A stretch of 37,034 bases of DNA from Candidatus Poseidoniaceae archaeon (GTDB lineage Archaea; Thermoplasmatota; Poseidoniia; Poseidoniales; Poseidoniaceae), in assembly GCA_028822955.1 (NCBI GenBank), contig JAPKCL010000001.1, positions 1 to 37,034 on the forward strand, given 5' to 3'. The translations under genes and the position numbers were made by a program. Shown piece by piece: positions 9,115-17,857 of this stretch. The notes under the pieces were generated by a model. It did no database searches. It worked only from the letters and a program-made list of their open reading frames with translations, and was not told where the DNA came from. How positions within the stretch are numbered: position 1 is the stretch's first letter; every line of letters begins with the position of its first letter.

Positions 9115-9850
9115 ATTCTATTTCCTCCAATTGTAATCGATAAAGTCGAGCAACAACTTTCGAAGTCTTGACAATACTTTTAATTGCTTTTTCGTTAACA
9201 CAAACACTGTTCAATGTTGCATAAAAACGCTGCATGTGGTCGCTATCGTTTTCTCCATGATAGGTCATGAAGCGAGTAGAATCTTCGGACAGGCCAGTGA
9301 GTTCTTGAATTCGTTCAGCCCATGAATTCGCCATCTTTTCTCCGAGACCTTCGATGATCCACATTGCACCGAGTAAATCAATCGGGTTTGGACGAGAGGA
9401 GCGATGCATGAGGAAGCCATGTAAGGCTTCTGAACCAATATTGCGTTCCATATTGAGGATGTCTTCAAGCTGGCCCCCTGATGCAACATAATCTTTCTCA
9501 AGCATTTCGTAATCACGGTGCTCATCGACAGCATGGCTGATAATGGTTGAACGAATTTCGGAATGGTCTCGGTCAAAACTACTTGCAGTTCGTGTAATCC
9601 ATCGCGACCCTTCGATGACTTGTTGTCGAATATTTCTCAAAAATATTTGATGGTCTTCGACAGTATAGGTGCCTAAATCAATTCGACGAAGAAGAGGGAC
9701 TTTGGACAAATCTCGTTCAAAACCAAGCCAAACACGGAGTAATTGTTGGAGGCACACTTGGGCATGTGAGTTCAATACCACTCCTTCATGCTCCTTTTCT
9801 TGAGTTGGAGCGGAACCGCCGCCTTCGATTGGAATTTTACCATTATTCAT
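9101..9850 (-). CDS. Heme-oxygenase-like diiron oxidase family protein
   Basis: A 249-residue all-helical protein resembling the iron-containing redox enzymes of the heme-oxygenase-like diiron oxidase (HDO) superfamily, whose characterised members oxidise amino acids, amines or fatty acids (for example UndA, which makes 1-undecene). Candidate iron ligands appear on successive helices: E80 (QVIEGSRW), the cluster H106/D109/E110/H111, E167 in WIIEGLGEKM, and H198/D204/H205 in the YHGENDSDHMQRF segment. The first ~25 residues are low-complexity and probably disordered. The start ATG forms an ATGA overlap with the upstream condensing enzyme, and the 3' end overlaps the next gene by 14 nt. Family membership is judged from helix pattern and ligand spacing; the substrate is unknown, though a fatty acyl chain fits the context. 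Confidence 0.75.
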   Translation of the reverse strand: MNNGKIPIEGGGSAPTQEKEHEGVVLNSHAQVCLQQLLRVWLGFERDLSKVPLLRRIDLGTYTVEDHQIFLRNIRQQVIEGSRWITRTASSFDRDHSEIRSTIISHAVDEHRDYEMLEKDYVASGGQLEDILNMERNIGSEALHGFLMHRSSRPNPIDLLGAMWIIEGLGEKMANSWAERIQELTGLSEDSTRFMTYHGENDSDHMQRFYATLNSVCVNEKAIKSIVKTSKVVARLYRLQLEEIEYDIQ

Positions 9851-10983
9851 TCACTCACCACCGTTAATTGCAGATAGGTCGTATTGAAACGCCCACTTTC
9901 TGGAACAAAACAGAGGACTCTGTCCCCTTCTTTCACCGTTACTTCCTCTGTGCGTAAGAATTCATCAAGCATAATGAAGAGTGATGCTGAACCAGTGTTG
10001 CCACGTGTGTAGAGGTTTGTCCACCACTTTTCTTCAGGTATTCCAGCGCCGGCCGTATCAAGCATTTCGAGAATTTTATTTCTAAAGTGGTGGCTTGAGT
10101 AATGGCACAAGAAGTGGTCGACTTCGCTGGGCTTACTCACGCCTTCTTCGACGAGGCGAAGATACCCATCGACGCCCATTCGCATGAGGTTATCGAGGAG
10201 ACGAACGTCTTGGCGAAGAAGGAGAGCGCCGTCTTGTTCTGCTTCTGCATAGGTGTCATAATCTTGCCAAGTTCGAGTGTCTTCAGGGCGTCCTGCAGAA
10301 CCGACACTCATGCAGGTAGGGAGGGCGTGGGCGTGTGAAAAGCCCCGAATCCAATCAATCCGTAAACTGAAACCTTTGGGGGCTGGTTTGTTTTGTAACA
10401 AGAGTGCTCCGGCGCCATCAGAAAGCATCCATCGGAGGAATTCAGTGCTGAAGTCAATGCGTTTCGCAGCAAAGGTCGAGGTGGTCGCAGCCTCATAACG
10501 TTGCTTTTTGAGAAGTCGGCTGGCTAATTCACTGGAGACAACAAGGGCTGCTTCATGCTCTTCAAGACGCAAACTGTTCCAAGCTGCCTTCAGTGCCATA
10601 ATCGATGAAGAACAAATTCCATGCGTCGTAAGGATTTCTATTTCAGGTAGTTCCAATTCCGCTTGTACCATACTCGCCATTCCCGGGGCAGGGAGGTCAC
10701 CTTGCGTCGAAGCGACGGCCAACATGCCTATCTTCTCTCGGTGGACGAAACCGCGGTCAAGGCATTGTTCTGCAGCATTTGTTGCCATTTCGGTATTGCT
10801 GTGTGTTGTTTGTTGTTGTTCATCAATTGCATAATGGCGCGTTTCAATTTTGTTCGCTTTTTGAATTTGGACGCGAAGAGAAGAAGGTTTGCCATGAACG
10901 GCGCCAAGTACGTTTTCGACCTGGTCAACTGAAATTGCTGGGCCTGGTAAAAAGGAACCTGTACTGGTGATGTAAACCGTCAT
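9847..10983 (-). CDS. KAS III-like / OleA-like beta-ketoacyl synthase
   Basis: A 378-residue thiolase-fold condensing enzyme of the 3-oxoacyl-ACP synthase III superfamily. The nucleophile is Cys124 in THGICSSSIMALKAA. The other triad residues are His293 or His297 in LCHYSSHHF and Asn328 in TRGNTGSAS, giving the Cys-His-Asn set of KAS III and OleA rather than the Cys-His-Glu set of HMG-CoA synthase. SDGAGALLL matches the family core. Such enzymes join acyl-CoA or acyl-ACP units by Claisen condensation. No acyl carrier protein or other fatty-acid-synthesis gene is visible in the window. Overlaps of 4 nt at both ends tie it to a membrane protein upstream and a diiron protein downstream. The product may be a beta-keto acid or ketone precursor; this is inference. 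Confidence 0.88.
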   Translation of the reverse strand: MTVYITSTGSFLPGPAISVDQVENVLGAVHGKPSSLRVQIQKANKIETRHYAIDEQQQTTHSNTEMATNAAEQCLDRGFVHREKIGMLAVASTQGDLPAPGMASMVQAELELPEIEILTTHGICSSSIMALKAAWNSLRLEEHEAALVVSSELASRLLKKQRYEAATTSTFAAKRIDFSTEFLRWMLSDGAGALLLQNKPAPKGFSLRIDWIRGFSHAHALPTCMSVGSAGRPEDTRTWQDYDTYAEAEQDGALLLRQDVRLLDNLMRMGVDGYLRLVEEGVSKPSEVDHFLCHYSSHHFRNKILEMLDTAGAGIPEEKWWTNLYTRGNTGSASLFIMLDEFLRTEEVTVKEGDRVLCFVPESGRFNTTYLQLTVVSE

Positions 10984-11555
10984 TTAATCGCCTCTTTGGC
11001 AAGATTTCTTTCATATGTCCAGCAACGCCACCATTCTTGAGCATAGGGGCCAACCACTAAGATCGACATTGAAGTGATGTAGAATACTGCGTAATTTCCA
11101 GTTGCGCCCAAAGGCTCTTGGCGCCATTGCAAAGAAAAACCACCGGCCCAATTGAAGCCAATCAAATCGAGGAAAACTTCCCACTTTCGAACAATTATCA
11201 AGAGTATAAGGAAGAACGGCAAGGTGGCTAAATAATTATGAGCGTGAACTTCCCAGATGCTTATTTCTCTTTTACCAGTCGTGAAATGAACATCATAGTG
11301 CGCGATGAATTCATGCGCAATTAGTGCTGCAAAGCAAAGAATAAGAATCAATACATTGACTTCAAAAACAAGAGAAAGGACCAATGGAAGGCCAATTTGA
11401 GCACCCATGAGGCAATGGATATTTGCTTCACGTAATCCGGAAGTGGATTCGATACTGGTCTGTTTATGGCACCACCAATCAAGTATACTGGCAATGCCCC
11501 AAAGTGGCAAGAGGACATAGAGAATTATGTTTAACACCAGAGTTGCTTCGTCCAT
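10980..11555 (-). CDS. His-rich integral membrane protein, possible metal enzyme
   Basis: A 191-residue protein with about five hydrophobic spans (near 7-25, 50-80, 108-123, 150-165) and an unusual set of acidic and His residues at the membrane edge: D26/H30 (DWWCHK), E43/H47 (REANIHC), H81/E82/H86/H90 (HEFIAHYDVH) and E102/H104/H106 (EVHAHNY). The arrangement resembles membrane diiron hydroxylases and desaturases in general style, but the boxes do not match the classic HxxxH/HxxHH pattern, so I do not assign it to that family. It is the first gene of the operon, overlapping the KAS III-like gene by ATGA. A G-rich AGGGGA precedes the ATG. It may oxidise the operon's lipid product. Confidence 0.85.
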   Translation of the reverse strand: MDEATLVLNIILYVLLPLWGIASILDWWCHKQTSIESTSGLREANIHCLMGAQIGLPLVLSLVFEVNVLILILCFAALIAHEFIAHYDVHFTTGKREISIWEVHAHNYLATLPFFLILLIIVRKWEVFLDLIGFNWAGGFSLQWRQEPLGATGNYAVFYITSMSILVVGPYAQEWWRCWTYERNLAKEAIK

Positions 11556-11590
11556 AGCGATTCCCCTACATTACCTTCTAATGCTCATTT

Positions 11591-11600
11591 GATAAAAAGA
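11591..11600 (-). promoter_or_regulatory. Candidate TATA box of the five-gene lipid operon
   Basis: Read on the minus strand this is TCTTTTTATC, a plausible archaeal TATA element centred about 40 nt before the ATG at 11555, which would put the transcription start 10-15 nt upstream of that codon. The gap between DP2 and this operon is 93 bp, enough for an independent promoter. Judged by eye only. Confidence 0.3.
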
Positions 11601-11648
11601 CAGTTCCGGACAAAACAACATTCGCGATAATTTTGAGACCCCCAGGAA

Positions 11649-14600
11649 TCAAAGGAAATCGGAAAGTGAAAGTTGTTTGGCTCGGTCGTTGTTAAACAAC
11701 GAATCTGCGCTATCGGACAACCATTCGACATTTTGCTTGGTATAGCTATCGACGCCATACTTCGCCATCACGTGCTTGGTGACCTTGATGTATTTGCGAA
11801 CTGCGCCTTCTGAAACAGTAAGTGCGAGATTGCCCCCGCATAATCCGCCTTCAGATTTTGCTACGCCAACACTGGTAAGTCCTCTGCCTGATTCTTTCTT
11901 TGGCTGGATGCAGTTTCCTGCTACAGGCATACGACGATACGAGTGAGCGCATTTGAGACAGCGGATTTTTTGACGACCATATGCATTCAAATTACCCCGC
12001 AAATCAGGCAAAAAGTGAGAGCGGACAACACTTGATGCTACGGTTCGAACATCGACGCCCCGAAGACGGTGCCCCAAATCTAATTGTCCATTCATCTTGT
12101 CAATCATAGTATCCAGAGTTTTGTACGCTGAAAGAGCGGGGCCTTGGTCAAGAGCGTAACAGTCATGGGTGTATCCATAGCCACGCACTGCAGCAACGGA
12201 GCCAAGTCGGCGTTCGACAAAGTCCATTCGTTCAGCACATTCTTTTGGATGGGGTTGCGAGAGGGTGATCTCATAGAAATCCCGGCTGTAAAACCAACCT
12301 GAGTCGACGTTAAGAGCCTCTTTGTCAACTTCAGTTGGATTCAGTCTCGTCGTCAAAACGAGCGGTGCGTCCATCAGACCGCCCCGATTGGCTGGCAAGA
12401 TTTCCCGGCTAAAATTGAGTAAACCGTCCATTAAGAGCATGATGGCGTCTTCATCGCCGTCACAATTTCTTCGTTTAGCGGCATGGAAGAGCGGGTGTGC
12501 ATATCCACCTGAACAATCGGCCCAACCAATGATTCGGCTCAATACGCCACCGGATGTGTGAGGGGCTAAAGCGCAGATTAAATGCCCGACTAAATCATCA
12601 GCGGTATTGACATTGTAATACGGTTCCATTCCGTAATAACGAACTAAAAGTTCATCGATAAATTGAGCGGTACGAACGAAGAAGTCACAGGCATTTTTAC
12701 TGACGATGAAATCTTGAGGGAATATTTCGAGCATCTGCTCGTCGTCTTGAAGTTGGTTTCCTTCACAATCAGTGGCATACCCAAGTGTTTGAAGGGTCCG
12801 CCAAGAGACTCCAATTTCTCGTGGGGTGAAATGGGTGATGGGCACATCGCTCATATCGAATCGTACCGTTCCATCACGGAAAACTGGCAGTTGGTGTTTC
12901 GCTCTCAGTAAGCCTTTTTCAATGGCTTCCGGCGTTTGGTCTTTACTTGCGATTTGTTTCATGCATTTGACTTGACGCGGAATCCTATCAAGGCCTAACC
13001 GTATGCGGGCATCCTCGATCATCGTATCCAAACGAACCGTCTGAATTTCACCTCGGCGGCGTCTTTTTGTGTTGCCGGATTCGCGCATTTTGGTACGGCC
13101 ACCGCACGTGTTACCAGCCAGTTCAACTCCATCAGCGTCGACATTTCGATGATGGCAGAGAATGAAAGGCGATTCTTTGCCGCATTCCTTACAAATTCGC
13201 CGGCCCATTTGTACGCGAATGCTTTGTTTCGCAGCAGCATTAGCCAATAATCTTTGATTGCCGCCATTCAAATCAATCGGGAAAAGAGCGTGGGTCATAG
13301 GGTTCATGACCCGCGGAGCAGCCTTTTCTGGGCGCCCCATTCGGCAGCCGATTCGGACCGGTGCAGCGTGTTCCCAGCGTAAATTTGAGATTTTTCGAAC
13401 CTGTAACATAATTCCATCGACATCGTGGTCGTCTTCATGAATTTGTGCAGCAAGATACAGTTGGGGGTCTGCTGGCCCGGGGTCGGGTACTTGGGCTGCA
13501 GCTTGTCTGCCAACTTCATCTGTATCGGCGATTCCAAGTCCACGCTGCCGAGCACTTGTTTCAGCAGCGATTCGGACGGTTGCACGTGCTTGGCGAAGTT
13601 CTTCGAGTCTTTGACGCTCCTCAGTAAGGGTGACTTGGCATTGGTGTAATTGGTCGATTCGTTCTGTGAAGCGAGTTCTGGCATCGACTATGCAGAGAGG
13701 TTTTTCATCTTCATCGCTGAACCCAAAGCCTTCGAGTAATGCTGGCCAACCAGATGTGATCACGAGGTCATCGCCATCGTGATGATGGCGTAGCCCCAAA
13801 ATCATTGCAGCACCTTTGGCCAGTCCGTGTTGAATATACGCCCAAGCCTCAGGTAACTCTTTGGTGAAAATCGGCTTGATTGGTTGTAATTCCAAACCTG
13901 GAATTTCGAACTTTTCTAAATCCTCAAGTGTTTCGGGCCTTAACAAATCCATTGTCGCTGGAGTCCAGTTCTTCACGCCACCACGGATTCGGAGTTGCCT
14001 CTTTTCCGGAAGGGGCATGGCCTGAAGGTTTTCTTCAATATCGAGAAGGGGGGTGTTTGATGTCCCGAATGGTTCGATAGTTGCTTGTTCTAGCACTTCT
14101 AAAACAGAAGGTACCCATTCAATCGGCAGGTCGAGGAACCATGGATTGTGGGGAGCTGGAATAGAAGTCTTGAATCGTAGAGAAACTGCTTTACTTTGTT
14201 CCCAGTTAACCGAACAAGCCGCCAAGAATACATGCCATTTCCGACGGACGTGGAATTGTTGATCGGGATCTTCTGCATCTTCGGGGTGGATTCCGGGTGT
14301 GCCGTTTGGGAACGATGAGCGGGGTTGTTCAATGAGTTTCGAGAATTCAGAAACTGCTGCATCGGAATTTAATTCTTCAAGTAAATCACTTGCCCACCAG
14401 TCATTCGAATAACCCGCAGGGACCAAATTTTTGTTATTCTCCATAAATTCGCCATAACCAATTACAAGTTCTCCATTATCCCATACAGAGCATACTTTCG
14501 AGGCGATTGCTGTGTAACTTTTGGCATCATCAAGGCGAAGGAAACGGCCGTCTCGTAAAACAACCCAAGGGCCGTCAGTATCGTCAGATGGAGTGATGGC

Positions 14601-15770
14601 ACACGCCTTACCTGGGCGTTCGATTTTCATCTGTGTCCCGATGGTGATGAAGTCATCCATTGCCAACATCGAGGCGGTGTTGGTTGAGGCTGCTGCTAAT
14701 CCCGAGGGTCGGGCGCGGCCGTAACGTAAACGGAAACCGCCGGGTTGAAGGGGTGCGCCAAAAACAGGTCTTCCGGCAATAATGTCTTTCATAAATTTGG
14801 TAATCGTCGGAACCTTACGGGACTTAAATCGGGGACCGTCGCCGTGGTCGTCATCGGATTTACCTTTCGAGGCAAACTTTGAGATGAAGTCCCAGCCAGG
14901 AACATTAAGTCGTTCAGTATGCTTCTGAATCTTCGGTGCTTTCAGGCACATCCCTTCCCCGATGACAAGCAAAACACCTCCGCGAATCCGTGCTTCGTCG
15001 ATATTACGGACTCGCCCGTAACCCGAACATTCTATTTTCTCTGTTGATTCTCCGTTAATCATCACGGGACAGGCTCGAACAATTTCCTCGATTTCTTCCG
15101 GCGATGGGCGGTATTGCAAATTACCTCTATACAATCCAAATTCTTCTTTGACTCGCTCGACTTCTGGGTCAGTGGGTTGGTAATGGCCGATGTTGAGGTC
15201 TCTGCGTATCATGTCAGCAATCAAGACTGCGAGTGCTTGAGCCGTTCCACCTGCTGCCCGAATTGGTCCAGCAAAATGCACAGATACGAATTGGGAACCG
15301 TCGATGTTGTTGAGAAGGCGCACTTCACTGATACCTTCTAACGGCGCTACAAGAACGGCCTCTGTCAAGACTGCCAAACCAACTCGAAGTCCAACGTCGA
15401 TGGCGGTGATTAAATCGTGACCTTGTTCTCGGAATCCGCGCGCCACACTTTGGGCCATCATGATTGAAGTTGATTCTCTGTCGTGTTCTGCCAAGAGTTT
15501 TCGAATATCTTCTGCCACTTCATAACCATCTAAGTATTCCACGAGAAGTTTTTCAGTCCGGCCGGCAAGGTCTGCAGCCCTTGGAATTTCCACATACTCT
15601 TTGTGATCATAGCCGAGTTTTCTTGCCTTCTCAGCGACAATATATGCTTTATCTGCATGCTCGTCAAGCCACTGCTGATATGATTCCATTTCAGCCTCGA
15701 GTCGTTCGATGTCGAGACCAAGTAGAGGGTTATGCCCTCGTTTTTGGCCCGTTTCATCCGATGGAGGCAT
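11649..15770 (-). CDS. polC: DNA polymerase D large subunit DP2
   Basis: Catalytic subunit of the archaeal replicative polymerase PolD (two-barrel, RNA-polymerase-like active site). At 1373 residues it is longer than the ~1260 usual in Pyrococcus, with inserts rather than an intein: no splice-site Cys/Ser to His-Asn pattern interrupts conserved motifs. The catalytic acidic motif NCDGDED is visible at about residues 1102-1108. A first zinc ribbon begins near residue 857 (CKECGKES, followed by LCHHRN and a later CGG). A second lies near 1270 (CLKCAHSY, later C and LCGG). The C-terminus QLSLSDFL (1366-1373) fits a PCNA-interacting PIP box with Q1366, L1369, F1372 and L1373. The minus-strand leader carries AGAGGTAAGG ahead of the ATG. 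The small subunit DP1, with the proofreading nuclease, is not in the window. The gene is divergent from pyrE. Confidence 0.97.
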   Translation of the reverse strand: MPPSDETGQKRGHNPLLGLDIERLEAEMESYQQWLDEHADKAYIVAEKARKLGYDHKEYVEIPRAADLAGRTEKLLVEYLDGYEVAEDIRKLLAEHDRESTSIMMAQSVARGFREQGHDLITAIDVGLRVGLAVLTEAVLVAPLEGISEVRLLNNIDGSQFVSVHFAGPIRAAGGTAQALAVLIADMIRRDLNIGHYQPTDPEVERVKEEFGLYRGNLQYRPSPEEIEEIVRACPVMINGESTEKIECSGYGRVRNIDEARIRGGVLLVIGEGMCLKAPKIQKHTERLNVPGWDFISKFASKGKSDDDHGDGPRFKSRKVPTITKFMKDIIAGRPVFGAPLQPGGFRLRYGRARPSGLAAASTNTASMLAMDDFITIGTQMKIERPGKACAITPSDDTDGPWVVLRDGRFLRLDDAKSYTAIASKVCSVWDNGELVIGYGEFMENNKNLVPAGYSNDWWASDLLEELNSDAAVSEFSKLIEQPRSSFPNGTPGIHPEDAEDPDQQFHVRRKWHVFLAACSVNWEQSKAVSLRFKTSIPAPHNPWFLDLPIEWVPSVLEVLEQATIEPFGTSNTPLLDIEENLQAMPLPEKRQLRIRGGVKNWTPATMDLLRPETLEDLEKFEIPGLELQPIKPIFTKELPEAWAYIQHGLAKGAAMILGLRHHHDGDDLVITSGWPALLEGFGFSDEDEKPLCIVDARTRFTERIDQLHQCQVTLTEERQRLEELRQARATVRIAAETSARQRGLGIADTDEVGRQAAAQVPDPGPADPQLYLAAQIHEDDHDVDGIMLQVRKISNLRWEHAAPVRIGCRMGRPEKAAPRVMNPMTHALFPIDLNGGNQRLLANAAAKQSIRVQMGRRICKECGKESPFILCHHRNVDADGVELAGNTCGGRTKMRESGNTKRRRRGEIQTVRLDTMIEDARIRLGLDRIPRQVKCMKQIASKDQTPEAIEKGLLRAKHQLPVFRDGTVRFDMSDVPITHFTPREIGVSWRTLQTLGYATDCEGNQLQDDEQMLEIFPQDFIVSKNACDFFVRTAQFIDELLVRYYGMEPYYNVNTADDLVGHLICALAPHTSGGVLSRIIGWADCSGGYAHPLFHAAKRRNCDGDEDAIMLLMDGLLNFSREILPANRGGLMDAPLVLTTRLNPTEVDKEALNVDSGWFYSRDFYEITLSQPHPKECAERMDFVERRLGSVAAVRGYGYTHDCYALDQGPALSAYKTLDTMIDKMNGQLDLGHRLRGVDVRTVASSVVRSHFLPDLRGNLNAYGRQKIRCLKCAHSYRRMPVAGNCIQPKKESGRGLTSVGVAKSEGGLCGGNLALTVSEGAVRKYIKVTKHVMAKYGVDSYTKQNVEWLSDSADSLFNNDRAKQLSLSDFL

Positions 15771-15777
15771 GTTATTC

Positions 15778-15857
15778 CCTTACCTCTTGGGGGCGACCGT
15801 TTATGAGTGCCGCGTTCAAAACCCATGGCGGTAATTTTGCTGTAATGAGAGGTAAGG
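15778..15857. repeat. Perfect 10-bp inverted repeat between DP2 and pyrE
   Basis: CCTTACCTCT at 15778-15787 is the exact reverse complement of AGAGGTAAGG at 15848-15857; the arms are separated by 60 bp. The left arm doubles as the Shine-Dalgarno region of DP2. The right arm lies 30 bp before the pyrE ATG, too far to act as its ribosome site. A minus-strand TATA-like element (TCATAAACG, 15798-15806) lies between the arms. The repeat could be a symmetric regulator site or chance. Confidence 0.45.
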
Positions 15858-15887
15858 TTCATTGAGGCGAGGCAAAACCACGGTTTG

Positions 15888-16487
15888 ATGTCCGTCCACC
15901 CCAGTGTCCGCGCTCACCCCAGTTGGCCTCGTTTGGTCGAACTTGTACGTGATTTGGCTTTTATTGATGGAGGGAGTGATGATGCTTTCACATTAGCGAG
16001 TGGTCGGAATTCACGTTGGTTTTTTGATACAAAACCCGTCATGATGCACCCGGAGTCAACCCATCACCTCGGAGCCCTTTTTAATCTTCGAATGGATGAC
16101 TTAAAAGTTGATTTTGTCGGAGGATTGGAACTCGGAGCTGTGCCCCTAACGGCTATCGCCGTTGCAACCTCTTCCGCTGATACTCCACGACTCGGTTTTA
16201 TGGTTCGTAAAGAACCAAAGGGACGCGGTGGGCGTAAAACAAACAATCCCCCTGGCATTGAAGGCTCTTCACTCGAAGGTGGCGGAACCATTGTTGTTGT
16301 CGAAGATGTGACGACCACTGGCGGTTCTGCAATCAAAGCAGTTGAGCGCATACACCGCGACACTGAATGCAAAGTCGTAGCCGTCATCAGTATCGTTGAC
16401 AGAGAAGAAGGGGCTAAGGAAGCATTTGCAGCCGCAGGGATTCATTTTGAAAGCATCATGACTCGAAGTGATGTTGCCGGTCAATGA
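15888..16487 (+). CDS. pyrE: Orotate phosphoribosyltransferase
   Basis: Catalyses orotate plus PRPP to orotidine 5'-phosphate in pyrimidine biosynthesis. The 199-residue protein has the type I phosphoribosyltransferase fold. The PRPP-binding signature VVVEDVTTTGGSA carries the paired acidic residues (ED) and the TTTGGS loop. Upstream are the FTLASGRNSRWFFDTK segment typical of OPRTases and the flexible-loop basic stretch RKEPKGRGGRK. The ATG at 15888 is preceded in frame by a TTG at 15885; ATG is preferred, with GAGGCGAGG about 15 nt upstream. It is followed after 9 nt by the methyltransferase gene, so the two probably share a transcript. It is divergent from DP2. Confidence 0.93.
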   Translation: MSVHPSVRAHPSWPRLVELVRDLAFIDGGSDDAFTLASGRNSRWFFDTKPVMMHPESTHHLGALFNLRMDDLKVDFVGGLELGAVPLTAIAVATSSADTPRLGFMVRKEPKGRGGRKTNNPPGIEGSSLEGGGTIVVVEDVTTTGGSAIKAVERIHRDTECKVVAVISIVDREEGAKEAFAAAGIHFESIMTRSDVAGQ

Positions 16488-16496
16488 GGCAGTGAC

Positions 16497-17792
16497 ATGG
16501 TTGAAATATTCAATCCAAAAACGGCTGTATCGGCTGGTTTGACAGAGTTTGCCCCTGACGCAACTGCAGCAGGAGAGTTAGTATTCTTTCATGCAAGTGA
16601 AGGAAAACCATTAGCAACTCCTTGGCAAGTGGCTTTAGCTCGTTCGAAACTCCTCAAACAACTGTCTCTCCCTGAAGGGTACATTTTGGATTGTGCTTGC
16701 GGAAGTGGCATCCAACTTGGCGCACACATGGCTCTTCTTCAACGGCCCGGCATCGGAGTCGAACTTGACGAAAAGCGTGCCCAAGCGAGCGCCGTTAATC
16801 TGCAGTCCATTGCCACATACCGCAATGAAATGGACTCTGAACGGATGCAAAAAACACGTATTCTGGCCGGCGACGGGCGTGACGGTGCTACGGTGTGCGC
16901 AGCAATGGCCGACCACCTCAAACTCGAACAATTTCCAAACATCGCTTTACTCCATTTGGACCCTGCCCGTCCACGAAACAGTCGGACGCACGGTCTTGAG
17001 GAAATGGAACCGCGGCTCGACGAGGTGTTCAAGGGCTGGGCACCGTATTTGACAGAAGGAGAGAACGGCCCCGCATTACTACTCGATCTATCTCCACGGC
17101 TTACGCATGACCAGCGTCTCGAAGTCGAAACAATGGTCGATGCTGCGTGGAAAGGGATTCGACGCACATGGGTTTGGACGTCTAGGGGACGAGGGCGGGT
17201 CGATAGGCTTGCAATATGGCTTGGCGGTGCTGCTACCGCAGGTGTTGCTCGTCGATTCGTTCGCATTCCGCCATCGATTACTGAAGAAGCACATGTGATT
17301 TCAGGAGGCATGCGGATTCATTCAGGCGATGGCTTGCCTACCCCAGTGCAGTCGCCACCAAGGCGTGGTGAGCGAGTCAGTATCCTCGATGCCGCCCTTG
17401 TCGAGAGTGGTCTTGCAGATGATTGGTTGAAAACAGTCACTAAATCCGAACACATATCCTGGAGTGTTGTAGAAGGGCGGCGCCCTCAAATCCATCACCA
17501 ACACCCTCTCCTACTCGAGGATTCAATGGACAGAATGTTGGTCCAAGCAACTGGGCGCGTGGTCGCTTTAGCCCGCATAAAACTCGATCTTAATACGGTC
17601 GATCAATTGGTCGAATTAGTTCTCGAGCATGACATAGCAAAAATGACTGTTCGCGTCCCACTCGCACCAGAGATTCAGCCAAAAATACAAGGTGCGATTG
17701 ACCGTCAACTTGCACGAAGGCACGGCCGGAGAGAGGCTTTTGTCGTCCAACAACCCGGAGATGAAATGCTCCTCATTTGTATTGCCGAATAA
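16497..17792 (+). CDS. Class I SAM-dependent methyltransferase, THUMP-like C-terminus
   Basis: A 431-residue Rossmann-fold methyltransferase. SAM motif I is DCACGSGIQLG at about residues 65-75, with an acidic residue after strand 2 (GVELDEKRA, E89). The catalytic-strand motif LHLDPARPRNS at about 152-162 resembles the DPAR motif of a group of predicted nucleic-acid methyltransferases that carry a C-terminal THUMP-like domain. The last ~150 residues, including the GRRPQIHHQHPLL region, would be that domain. The substrate is probably RNA but is not determined. The gene lies 9 nt after pyrE and ends 151 bp before the ribosomal operon. Confidence 0.8.
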   Translation: MVEIFNPKTAVSAGLTEFAPDATAAGELVFFHASEGKPLATPWQVALARSKLLKQLSLPEGYILDCACGSGIQLGAHMALLQRPGIGVELDEKRAQASAVNLQSIATYRNEMDSERMQKTRILAGDGRDGATVCAAMADHLKLEQFPNIALLHLDPARPRNSRTHGLEEMEPRLDEVFKGWAPYLTEGENGPALLLDLSPRLTHDQRLEVETMVDAAWKGIRRTWVWTSRGRGRVDRLAIWLGGAATAGVARRFVRIPPSITEEAHVISGGMRIHSGDGLPTPVQSPPRRGERVSILDAALVESGLADDWLKTVTKSEHISWSVVEGRRPQIHHQHPLLLEDSMDRMLVQATGRVVALARIKLDLNTVDQLVELVLEHDIAKMTVRVPLAPEIQPKIQGAIDRQLARRHGRREAFVVQQPGDEMLLICIAE

Positions 17793-17821
17793 TCAACATC
17801 TCAGTCACACCAAATCTCCCT

Positions 17822-17846
17822 AAAACGCTCGGAAATCAAGTGTTTT
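17822..17846 (+). terminator. Weak terminator-like hairpin after the methyltransferase gene
   Basis: AAAACGCT (17822-17829) pairs with AGTGTTTT (17839-17846) with one G-U pair and a 9-nt loop, leaving a T-rich 3' end. It lies 30 nt after the methyltransferase stop. Archaeal termination relies mainly on T-runs, so the role is tentative. Confidence 0.3.
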
Positions 17847-17857
17847 CGGTTCTCGGC

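Noticed and set aside
9847..10983. HMG-CoA synthase of the mevalonate pathway
   Set aside because: The triad Cys-His-Asn with RGNTGSAS matches KAS III/OleA, and the context is lipid oxidation.
11649..15770. Intein within DP2
   Set aside because: The protein is long, but conserved motifs run without interruption and no intein boundary residues or endonuclease motif are visible.
15464..15865. Plus-strand frame of 133 codons ahead of pyrE
   Set aside because: Most of it is antisense to the conserved N-terminal part of DP2 and its product resembles no protein.
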